Positions 1 to 5,006 of a stretch of DNA of 5,006 nucleotides are shown piece by piece. The notes below the pieces were generated by a model. That model was given only the letters and a program-made list of their open reading frames with translations, made no database searches and was not told the origin of the DNA. Position 1 is the stretch's first letter. The number at the start of each line of letters is the position of its first letter. The position numbers were made by a program, and so were the translations under genes. Location: NCBI GenBank assembly GCA_035508595.1, contig DATJMR010000364.1, positions 1 to 5,006 of the forward strand, read 5' to 3'. Source of the DNA: Dyella_B sp035508595 (GTDB lineage: Bacteria > Pseudomonadota > Gammaproteobacteria > Xanthomonadales > Rhodanobacteraceae).

Positions 1-581
1 TCATCAGCCGTGTCTACGTAATAGGGAAAGCGCACGCTGTCGCTCGCCGGGTCGTACAAGAAGATGAAGAAATTCTCCGCGTACATCAGCATGCCGACGA
101 TGGCATGCAGCGACTGCATCATCTCCGTCATGTTGTGCGCCGTCGCGGCCAGTTCGGCGATGGCGTAGAGGGCGCGCTGCAAACGCTCGGCCATGGCCAG
201 GCGCGAAATGGATTCGTAGAGGCGCCCGGTTTCGTGCAACTGGCGCAAGCGGATGCCGGCGATCCGGCCTAGCCAAATGAGCAAGGACTGTGTCTCTTCG
301 CTCGACGAAGAGAGATCTCCTTCCAGCACCAGGGCCTGCAAACTCTGGGGATCGATGGCGAGATTGAGCAAACCCTGACCTAAAGGCGCACTCTCTGCCT
401 CGGGCGGGATCCATCGGAGCGTCCCGTGAACGCCCAAGTGAGCCAGCGCCGTCTCACATATCTCTAAGACGCTGACGGCGTCTCCTGCCCGAAAAAGCCG
501 TTCCATGATCTCGCGCAACGCCGCCGGGAAGGTCCCGCCGGGTTTTTTTGCGAAATTGCGGCTGTCAGGCACTGAACTCAT
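1..581 (-). CDS. GAF-domain signalling protein, N-terminal part (runs off left edge)
   Basis: The reading frame stays open from an ATG at 581 to the window edge, giving 193 residues with no stop. Residues 1-107 match no domain I recognise. Residues about 108-135 look like a helical linker. From about residue 136 comes a typical GAF start (LQRALYAIAELA, then MTEMMQSLHAIVGMLMYAENFF, with the strands IFLYDPASD and VRFPYYVD). In xanthomonads this GAF style is common in cytoplasmic sensor proteins that continue into GGDEF and/or EAL domains for cyclic-di-GMP turnover, or into a kinase; the output domain here lies outside the window, so the activity is inferred. No signal peptide or membrane segment is visible. 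The ATG at 581 has no clear Shine-Dalgarno sequence, and the in-frame ATG at 506 (residue 26) is an alternative start. The first half uses several codons that are rare in the neighbouring genes (TTA, ATA, TGT). The gene is divergent from the exported-protein gene at 869. Confidence 0.78.
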   Translation of the reverse strand, partial: MSSVPDSRNFAKKPGGTFPAALREIMERLFRAGDAVSVLEICETALAHLGVHGTLRWIPPEAESAPLGQGLLNLAIDPQSLQALVLEGDLSSSSEETQSLLIWLGRIAGIRLRQLHETGRLYESISRLAMAERLQRALYAIAELAATAHNMTEMMQSLHAIVGMLMYAENFFIFLYDPASDSVRFPYYVDTAD

Positions 582-602
582 GAACAGTGGACGGGTCCAT
601 GT

Positions 603-640
603 ACGGTATGTCGGATGACTATATATCGTGAAGATACCGT
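603..640. repeat. Inverted repeat, 7-bp arms, 24-bp spacer (left of pair)
   Basis: ACGGTAT at 603-609 is perfectly mirrored by ATACCGT at 634-640. The spacer at 610-633 contains the candidate -10 for the leftward gene. The geometry (7-bp arms, 24-bp spacer, 38 bp in all) is identical to that of the repeat at 774-811, although the arm sequences differ. It could be an operator bound on one DNA face, or chance. Confidence 0.35.
618..623 (-). promoter_or_regulatory. Possible -10 element for the leftward GAF gene
   Basis: On the minus strand the hexamer TATAGT matches the sigma-70 consensus TATAAT at five of six positions. It lies inside an AT-rich run and would put the transcript start near 611, about 30 nt before the ATG at 581. 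No convincing -35 hexamer sits 16-18 bp upstream, so it would be an activator-dependent promoter or a chance match. It lies between the arms of the inverted repeat at 603-640. Confidence 0.25.
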
Positions 641-773
641 CATGTGGCCGCTGCCCATGGCTTTTGTCGCCTGACTTAAATGAATGTTATCCCTATGCAT
701 CCCTCGTGCCATCAAGTGATTGTTTGAGGGGTCATTTTGGCTCACTGCGGCACAGAAAACCCGGCAGGCTCGG

Positions 774-811
774 GGTGTTAGTAAAAAGTAAAACAAGGTA
801 TACTTAACACC
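774..811. repeat. Inverted repeat, 7-bp arms, 24-bp spacer, over the rightward -35
   Basis: GGTGTTA at 774-780 is perfectly mirrored by TAACACC at 805-811. The right arm overlaps the -35 hexamer (804-809) of the promoter predicted for the gene at 869, so a protein bound here would compete with RNA polymerase. The spacer is AT-rich and contains TATACT at 799-804. The arms cannot be extended by pairing either inward or outward. Confidence 0.4.
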
Positions 812-831
812 GGGAGTCCGTGCTCTATAAC
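804..831 (+). promoter_or_regulatory. Sigma-70-like promoter for the exported-protein gene
   Basis: A -35 TTAACA (804-809; five of six to TTGACA) and a -10 TATAAC (826-831; five of six to TATAAT) are separated by 16 bp. Transcription would start near 838, giving a leader of about 31 nt before the ATG at 869. This is the best promoter match I see in the divergent region. Confidence 0.55.
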
Positions 832-836
832 GAGCG

Positions 837-861
837 CGGATAGGTCTGCTGAGCCTATTCG
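837..861 (+). other. Predicted 5'-leader stem-loop just before the start codon
   Basis: Bases 837-844 (CGGATAGG) pair with 854-861 (CCTATTCG) through eight pairs, one of them G-U, around a nine-base loop. A further G-U pair at 845/853 is possible and would shorten the loop to seven. The predicted transcript start coincides with the base of the stem, and the ATG follows seven bases after it. No Shine-Dalgarno sequence lies between stem and start. It could be a 5'-end stabiliser, a translational control element or a DNA-level dyad operator. Confidence 0.4.
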
Positions 862-868
862 AATTTTC

Positions 869-1750
869 ATGCGCCGACTGCTGCTGACATTGCCGCTGCT
901 CTGCATGCCGCTTATCGCGGCAGGGCAGATGTTGCCCAATGATCAGGTTAGCAATGCCGCGTGGTTCCAGCAGCCGAGCTCGAAAAACGGTCAGCCGCCG
1001 ACACAGGGTTCGCTGCTGGTGCAATCGCAAAGTGCGACGACGGCAGGCGCGCAAAACAGCGACACGTCGCTGTCGTTCAACCCGCTCTCCGGTGGCACGG
1101 TCAATGCCAGTTCGGTGCAATACGGCGTAACGCCGAATGTCACGGCCCAGGCGGGTGTCACACAGCGTTCCTGGGTTTCGCAGCCACGCATCATCAGCAG
1201 CGAAGTGGGCGCTACCTACAACAGCGGTCGTTACAGCTTGGGCGTCAGTGTCGCACAGGATCAATCGCCGAACGCCACGCCGTTGCCGCGCGTGTTGCCG
1301 GGTGCGGTGCCCGGCGTCAATGGGTTGACCGATTTCGACAACAGCACGCAAGTCAATGCACGCGGACGTTTCGCCCTGAGCGGCAATAGCGGCGTGCTGT
1401 TGGGTGCAAGCATGGGCCGCATCCATTTGCTGCCTGGCAATCTGTTGGGGCTTAGCACGCTGGATCAGCGAGCGCTGAGTTTTGGTGTCGAGCACGGTTC
1501 GGTGAGCGGCAACATCGTTGGCCGCACCATGCAGCCCGAACCGGGCATGGGTGTGCCAGGTACGCTCAACACCGATCGCCATTGGAACAGCATCGACCTG
1601 GGTGTTACGTGGCGTCTGCCGTGGCAGGGTTCGCTGAGCTTCGGCGCGCAGAATCTCTGGTCTTCGGGCAATGTCACAAACACACCGGCAGGGCCGCCGG
1701 AACCGGATCAGTCGCGTACACCGTACGTGCAGTATCACCAGGATCTGTAA
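869..1750 (+). CDS. Exported, probably outer-membrane beta-strand-rich protein of unknown function
   Basis: This 293-residue protein opens with a clear Sec signal peptide: MRR, a leucine-rich core to residue 16, and a likely cut after AAG (residue 19). A cysteine at position 12 lies inside the core without a proper lipobox, so it is probably not a lipoprotein. The mature part is rich in Gly, Ser, Asn, Thr and Gln. It shows alternating, amphipathic strand-like stretches, for example near 65-70, 82-98, 111-129, 162-184, 202-219, 240-250 and 255-264. This suggests a small outer-membrane barrel, although the C-terminus (YVQYHQDL) only partly fits the usual barrel signature. I recognise no family or catalytic motif. 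ATG 869 is the first possible start, because the frame is closed by a stop at 782 with no ATG, GTG or TTG between. There is no evident ribosome binding site. A strong terminator follows 23 bases after the stop. Confidence 0.82.
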   Translation: MRRLLLTLPLLCMPLIAAGQMLPNDQVSNAAWFQQPSSKNGQPPTQGSLLVQSQSATTAGAQNSDTSLSFNPLSGGTVNASSVQYGVTPNVTAQAGVTQRSWVSQPRIISSEVGATYNSGRYSLGVSVAQDQSPNATPLPRVLPGAVPGVNGLTDFDNSTQVNARGRFALSGNSGVLLGASMGRIHLLPGNLLGLSTLDQRALSFGVEHGSVSGNIVGRTMQPEPGMGVPGTLNTDRHWNSIDLGVTWRLPWQGSLSFGAQNLWSSGNVTNTPAGPPEPDQSRTPYVQYHQDL

Positions 1751-1773
1751 CGCTCGTTTTTGTACAGCATAGA

Positions 1774-1808
1774 AAAACGCCTCCGCATTGTCGGAGGCGT
1801 TTTGTTTT
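1774..1808 (+). terminator. Bidirectional intrinsic terminator between converging genes
   Basis: A perfect 12-bp stem (1774-1785 with 1792-1803) encloses a six-base loop, CATTGT. The stem has a GC-rich core (CGCCTCCG) flanked by an A run on the left and a T-rich tract on the right (ending at 1808). It therefore works as a terminator read in either direction. It serves the exported-protein gene ending at 1750 and, on the other strand, the DUF4097 gene ending at 1844. Confidence 0.93.
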
Positions 1809-1843
1809 GCGCAAACCGCATCGTCGTCGTGTTCTACCGCGTT

Positions 1844-2749
1844 TCAATCCTGCTTGCGGATACGCACATCGCCGCTGAATGTTTCGATATGGATCTTGCC
1901 ATCGCCGCTGCCCGCATCCGTATCGAGGGTGCTGCCGGGACCATGTTCCGGGCGTTTCGGTGTGCCGAAATCGGTACGCAGATCGCCACTGAAGGTGCTT
2001 GCATGCAGACTGCTGCTCAGCGAAGCGGGAAACTGAAGTTGGAGATCACCGCTCATGCTGTCGATGCTCATATTGCCGCCTGGGGCGAGTCCGCCGGTAA
2101 GCTGCACGTCGCCGGATACGGTGCTGAGGTTGAACTGCTGCCAGGGGCCGCCGCCGACTTGAACGTGACCGGATACCGTTTGCACATCGACCGTGTTGCC
2201 GAGCGAAGGCGCAAGGATATCCCCGCTCACCGTTTGCAATTTCGCTTGTTCGGCACGTCCCGAGAAGGCGACGTTGCCGCTGACGGTTACGACACTGAGC
2301 ATCGGCGTTTTTGCATTGATACGCACGCGACCGCTGACGGAATTCACCTGCACATCGCCGCCGTTGATACCGTCCAGGCTTGCCGGTGCGCTCACCACGC
2401 TCACTTTCACCGACGCGCCGCGCGGCACGTTGACGTCCAGCGTCGTGGGGCCCATCGACTTGTCGCCGCCCCAGTCGAACCAGCCGTCGTGTCCCGGCGC
2501 TTGCACGTTGATGGTGAGATTGTTTTCGCTGCCTTGAATGGTAAGCGGTGCCGCGCCATCGCCAAGCTGACCGCTCACATGCACTTCATTGCGGTCCCAG
2601 GCGGTAACACTCACTTCACCTTTGACGTTGCTGATGCTGACGTGCGCGGTGGGCGCCGCGGGATGGCTGGTGTCGATCGGGGTGTCGGCAAAAGCCTGCC
2701 CCCCTGGCAGCAGGCAGATCAGTAGCGGCAGATAGCGGGCGTTTTTCAT
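1844..2749 (-). CDS. Exported DUF4097-family beta-repeat protein
   Basis: This 301-residue protein carries a signal peptide (MKNARYLPLLICLLPGG core, likely cut after AFA at residue 21), so the mature chain is periplasmic or surface-exposed. It then forms a right-handed-helix-like beta repeat typical of DUF4097 (putative adhesin) proteins. The turn motif [VMF]-SG-[DNRH]-[VIL] recurs with its glycine at 140, 158, 176, 194, 213, 234, 255 and 293, an almost exact 18-21 residue period. An N-terminal beta section (residues 35-110) precedes the repeats. The biochemical role of DUF4097 proteins is mostly unknown; some members sit in envelope-stress loci. It is the last gene of the sigma/anti-sigma operon, starting 20 nt after the preceding stop. 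AGAGGA at 2760-2765 is a plausible ribosome binding site, 10 nt from the ATG. The shared terminator lies downstream at 1774-1808. Confidence 0.9.
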   Translation of the reverse strand: MKNARYLPLLICLLPGGQAFADTPIDTSHPAAPTAHVSISNVKGEVSVTAWDRNEVHVSGQLGDGAAPLTIQGSENNLTINVQAPGHDGWFDWGGDKSMGPTTLDVNVPRGASVKVSVVSAPASLDGINGGDVQVNSVSGRVRINAKTPMLSVVTVSGNVAFSGRAEQAKLQTVSGDILAPSLGNTVDVQTVSGHVQVGGGPWQQFNLSTVSGDVQLTGGLAPGGNMSIDSMSGDLQLQFPASLSSSLHASTFSGDLRTDFGTPKRPEHGPGSTLDTDAGSGDGKIHIETFSGDVRIRKQD

Positions 2750-2769
2750 TGTTGTTATGTCCTCTGGTT

Positions 2770-3228
2770 TCAGCCGGCTTGTTTCTCAAGTTCGCGCAAT
2801 TGGTTTTGCTGCGCGTCGGTTCGTTGCAGCAAGCGCTGCAAGGCGGGTGAATCGGGAGCTTGCTCCATGGCCTGTTGCAATTCCATGCGCGCCGCATCCA
2901 GCTGGAGCGCGGCGCCGGCCAGGCGTGGATCGCTCGGTTTCCACGGTACGCCGTTCGGAGCGGTAGCGTTGACGGCGACGGGCGACGCCTCCTGCGGGAT
3001 CGCATGCATGTGCCACACGACCCCGCAAGCGAGTACCACCACGGCAGCCATGCTCGCGACCATCGCCCATACCTGGCGATGTTTTGCGCGCGGAGCCGGA
3101 GCCGGCGCGACGGCCTCGCGCGAGGATGCGTCGTCGAGCGCAGCATCGATGCGCGTCCATAGGTCGTTCCGTGGAGCGACCGGTTGGTTCAAGTCACGCA
3201 TTTGGCGCAGCCATTCGAATTCGTTCAT
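2770..3228 (-). CDS. Single-pass membrane anti-sigma-like protein
   Basis: This 152-residue protein lies directly after an ECF sigma gene, the usual place for its anti-sigma factor. The N-terminal cytoplasmic segment (WLRQMRDLNQPVAPRNDLWTR... near residues 6-31) resembles the short sigma-binding heads of such proteins. One hydrophobic helix spans about 53-72 (VWAMVASMAAVVVLACGVVW). The periplasmic part ends in a glutamine- and leucine-rich, probably coiled-coil region (about 104-150). The HxxxCxxC zinc motif of ZAS anti-sigmas is absent, so redox or zinc sensing by that route is unlikely. Overall sequence similarity to known anti-sigmas is weak to my eye, and the assignment leans on context. 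The start at 3228 is chosen over an in-frame upstream ATG at 3279 because GGAGAAG (3233-3239) sits 7 nt before it, counting from GGAG. Confidence 0.75.
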   Translation of the reverse strand: MNEFEWLRQMRDLNQPVAPRNDLWTRIDAALDDASSREAVAPAPAPRAKHRQVWAMVASMAAVVVLACGVVWHMHAIPQEASPVAVNATAPNGVPWKPSDPRLAGAALQLDAARMELQQAMEQAPDSPALQRLLQRTDAQQNQLRELEKQAG

Positions 3229-3381
3229 CGCACTTCTCCAGTATCCAAGTTGAAAAAGCGCTTTCCTGCACTTTTCCAACGCGCCGAGTTCGGCTCATGT
3301 CCAAACTCGTCTACGACGAAATAGGCACGCCGGTGCATATTTCGCGACAGGCCATCCGTGACCTGCCTTGGCAGTCGGTTT

Positions 3382-3960
3382 TCAACCGCCTGCAAGAACT
3401 TTGCGCAACAACCCTCGTGCACGATGCAGCTGCGCTTTGGACGACCCTACTGCCATCTCCAGCTCGCTGGCGATTTCCTCGTGGCGCCAGCCTTCCACGT
3501 CGTGCAGTACCAATACGGCGCGAGCCCGTGGCGGCAGCTTGCCGATAGCGCGTTCCAGTTCCTCGCGTTCGGCGGCGCAGAACGGTGTCTCGCCTTGCTC
3601 GGGAACGCTTTGTTCGTCGACATAGCCGACCGGATCGGCGCCCCTTGCACGTATATCCATCAGTGCCACATTGACAGCCAGGCGGTAAAGCCACGTGCCG
3701 AACGAACTCTGTTCGCGGAAGCTATCGAGCTTCTGCCAGGCCCGTACGAACGCATCCTGCGTAAGGTCTTCGGCGCGCGCATGATCGTAACCGGACAGCC
3801 GCAACATGGCGCCATGAATGCGGTTTACATGCTGACGGTACAGGCGTTGGAACGCATGCCGGTCGCCTCCGGCGGCCGCGCGCACGTCATCCATATCGTT
3901 GTGTCCCGCAGCGAGCGCAGGTGGCATGGCGCTTCCGTTGGCGATGCAAGCAGCAATCAT
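3382..3960 (-). CDS. ECF-family RNA polymerase sigma factor
   Basis: This is a complete ECF sigma factor with regions 2 and 4 and no region 3. Region 2 runs from about residue 36 to 104: the core-binding/-10 helices include AFQRLYRQHVNRI, DLTQDAFVRAWQKLDSF and FGTWLYRLAVNVALMD. Region 4 runs from about 132 to 187 and contains LPPRARAVLVLHDVEGWRHEEIA followed by the -35 recognition helix-turn-helix (VGSSKAQLHRARGLLRK). It redirects RNA polymerase to a stress regulon and is presumably held by the membrane protein encoded next. The length (192 aa) is normal. The start is uncertain: ATG 3960 gives the longest form, ATG 3927 has GGAAG four bases upstream, and ATG 3894 (MDDVRAAAGG) gives the leanest form, closest to region 2. 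The 153-nt spacer before the anti-sigma gene is unusually long for this pair. Confidence 0.95.
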   Translation of the reverse strand: MIAACIANGSAMPPALAAGHNDMDDVRAAAGGDRHAFQRLYRQHVNRIHGAMLRLSGYDHARAEDLTQDAFVRAWQKLDSFREQSSFGTWLYRLAVNVALMDIRARGADPVGYVDEQSVPEQGETPFCAAEREELERAIGKLPPRARAVLVLHDVEGWRHEEIASELEMAVGSSKAQLHRARGLLRKVLAGG

Positions 3961-4010
3961 CTTGCCAGCTTGGATGCGGTTGGGGCCGCAAGGGTTTATG
4001 TCGCGGCAGT

Positions 4011-4020
4011 ATTTATTCCC
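4011..4020 (-). promoter_or_regulatory. Candidate ECF-type -35 element upstream of the sigma gene
   Basis: On the minus strand GGGAATAAAT lies 51-60 bases upstream of ATG 3960. A GGAA-led -35 element is typical of ECF promoters, and autoregulation of the sigma gene is common, so this is a natural place for one. I could not match a matching -10 at the expected spacing; the nearest GCGACAT (3998-4004) is too close. I give it low weight. Confidence 0.25.
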
Positions 4021-4104
4021 GCTTTTTCGCCATGCTGGGTCAGATCGTCGCAGGGGCGGAGGGGGCGGCCATCCCTGGCGGCTCCCGGTGGTTCCAATTG
4101 AAAA

Positions 4105-5006
4105 TCAGGCGTTTACGGCCTTGAGCGGCATATCCAAAGCCTGGGCGATGCGTTGCTGCTCACGCCGCAGCGGCGAGGGCAGGCGGGTGCCGAAGCTGTC
4201 GAGGTATTCGCCGATGGCGTGCAGCTCCGCCTGCCAGCCGGCGATGTCGACCGCAAGCAATTCGGCCAGCGTCTCGCGTGACAGATTCAGGCCATCCAGC
4301 TTGAGCTCGCTGCCAGCCGGCAAGGTGCCGATCGGGGTGTCGATACCGCGCGCTTTGCCGTCGACGCGCGCCATCATCCACTCCAGTACACGCAGGTTTT
4401 CGCCAAAGCCCGGCCACATGAACTTGCCGTCCTTGCCTTTGCGGAACCAGTTGACGTGGAAGATCTTCGGCAGCTTCGCGCCGGGTTTGTCGAATGACAG
4501 CCAGTGCGTGAAATAGTCGCCGTAGTGGTAGCCGCAGAACGGCTTCATCGCCATCGAGTCACGACGCAGCACACCCACTGCGCCGGTGGCGGCGGCGGTG
4601 GTTTCCGAGCCCATCGCCGCACCCATCAGCACGCCGTGCGACCAATCGCGCGCCTCCATGACCAGCGGCAACAGCGACGGACGACGGCCGCCGAAAATAA
4701 TGGCGCTGATCGGCACGCCTTGCGCATCTTCGGCTTTGGGCGACCAGGTAGGACACTGTTTCGCGCTGACCGTAAAGCGCGAATTCGGATGCGCGGCAGG
4801 ACCATTGGCCGGATCGTAAGGACGACCTTGCCAATCGGTAACCGGCGTGCCCGGCAAACCTTCCCACCACGGCTGGTTGTCGGCGGTAACGGCGACGTTG
4901 GTGAAGATGGTATTGCGTGAGATGGAAGCTAGCGCGTTCGGATTGCTGCTCTGGCTGGTGCCCGGTGCAACGCCGAAGAAGCCCGCTCCGGGATTGATGG
5001 CGTATA
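4105..5006 (-). CDS. pckG: GTP-dependent phosphoenolpyruvate carboxykinase, C-terminal half (runs off right edge)
   Basis: The frame is open from the right edge to a TGA at 4105, giving 299 residues, about half of the usual roughly 600. It aligns closely by eye with GTP-type PEPCK, which interconverts oxaloacetate plus GTP and PEP plus CO2 plus GDP in gluconeogenesis. Window residues show INPGAGFFGVAPGTS (3-17), the substrate-binding HPNSRF (72-77), the IIFGGRRP loop (102-109), SETTAAA (133-139), FCGYHYGDYFTHWLS (156-170) and KIFHVNWFRK (180-189). They end with the guanine-pocket stretch KFMWPGFGEN (194-203). The P-loop/kinase-1a region and the start lie outside the window. The ATP-type enzyme is unrelated in sequence, so confusion is unlikely. 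One odd residue: INPG where most homologues I know have INPE. No terminator is evident in the 144 nt after the stop. Confidence 0.97.
   Translation of the reverse strand, partial: YAINPGAGFFGVAPGTSQSSNPNALASISRNTIFTNVAVTADNQPWWEGLPGTPVTDWQGRPYDPANGPAAHPNSRFTVSAKQCPTWSPKAEDAQGVPISAIIFGGRRPSLLPLVMEARDWSHGVLMGAAMGSETTAAATGAVGVLRRDSMAMKPFCGYHYGDYFTHWLSFDKPGAKLPKIFHVNWFRKGKDGKFMWPGFGENLRVLEWMMARVDGKARGIDTPIGTLPAGSELKLDGLNLSRETLAELLAVDIAGWQAELHAIGEYLDSFGTRLPSPLRREQQRIAQALDMPLKAVNA

Noticed and set aside
4..414. A 136-codon minus-strand frame at the left edge
   Set aside because: It is one frame off the real GAF protein and gives an Arg/His-rich product. The frame starting at 581 shows recognisable GAF sequence and is open to the edge.
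691..734. Imperfect dyad ATGCATCCCTC ... GAGGGGTCAT and the repeated CCCT in the divergent region
   Set aside because: The pairing needs a bulge and a mismatch, the loop is about 20 nt, and there is no T-tract; it looks no better than chance.
901..906. Cys12 of the exported protein as a lipobox cysteine
   Set aside because: The preceding residues (PLLC) do not fit the lipobox, and the hydrophobic core continues past it to a normal AAG cleavage site.
578..1738. A 386-codon open frame on the minus strand, antisense to the exported-protein gene
   Set aside because: Its product is an Arg/His/Gln/Thr-rich string with no domain, typical of the shadow of a GC-rich gene. The plus-strand gene has a signal peptide, promoter and terminator that explain the region.
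1760..2725. A 321-codon open frame on the plus strand, opposite the DUF4097 gene and longer than it
   Set aside because: It would start upstream of the strong terminator and read through it. Its product is low-complexity Ala/His/Arg with no motif, while the minus-strand frame shows a clear signal peptide and periodic beta-repeat motifs.
4090..4097. TTGGAACC on the minus strand as a sigma-E-like -35 just after pckG
   Set aside because: The hexamer fits, but the sequence 16-17 bases downstream (around GATGG) does not resemble any -10, and it lies too close to the pckG stop to be persuasive.
3358..4101. A 247-codon plus-strand frame covering the sigma gene
   Set aside because: The minus-strand frame contains unmistakable sigma regions 2 and 4, so the plus frame is an antisense shadow.

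Overview
The window is GC-rich and densely packed, and its genes look proteobacterial. The closest family resemblances I recognise are in the Xanthomonadales, most likely a Rhodanobacteraceae-type organism such as Dyella, Luteibacter or Rhodanobacter. That rests on the GAF protein style, a GTP-type PEP carboxykinase, an ECF sigma / anti-sigma / DUF4097 operon and an orphan exported barrel-like protein. This taxonomic guess is inference; no rRNA or other marker is present.

Layout from left to right. (1) Bases 1-581, minus strand: the N-terminal 193 residues of a GAF-domain signalling protein that runs off the left edge. (2) Bases 582-868: a 287-nt divergent regulatory region. It holds a good sigma-70-like promoter for the rightward gene, a weaker one for the leftward gene, two 7-bp inverted repeats that both have 24-nt spacers, and a stem-loop at the predicted 5' end of the rightward mRNA. 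(3) Bases 869-1750, plus strand: an exported, probably outer-membrane beta-strand-rich protein of unknown function. (4) Bases 1774-1808: a near-ideal intrinsic terminator shared by the converging genes. (5) Bases 3960 down to 1844, minus strand: an apparent operon of an ECF sigma factor, a single-pass membrane anti-sigma-like protein and an exported DUF4097 beta-repeat protein. (6) Bases 4105-5006, minus strand: the C-terminal 299 residues of GTP-dependent phosphoenolpyruvate carboxykinase (pckG), running off the right edge.

The most coherent system is the ECF operon. The membrane protein probably holds the sigma factor inactive until an envelope signal arrives. The exported DUF4097 protein is probably either the target or the sensor of that circuit. 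pckG lies upstream on the same strand with no visible terminator before the sigma gene, but its role (gluconeogenesis) is unrelated. The rightward exported protein and the DUF4097 protein are both predicted envelope proteins and converge on one terminator. Nothing in the window is clearly mobile: I saw no IS, att site, CRISPR array, tRNA or rRNA. I did not find a clear-cut undescribed system. The best candidates for something new are the orphan exported protein with its structured leader and paired-repeat control region, and the unexplained spacer inside the sigma operon.
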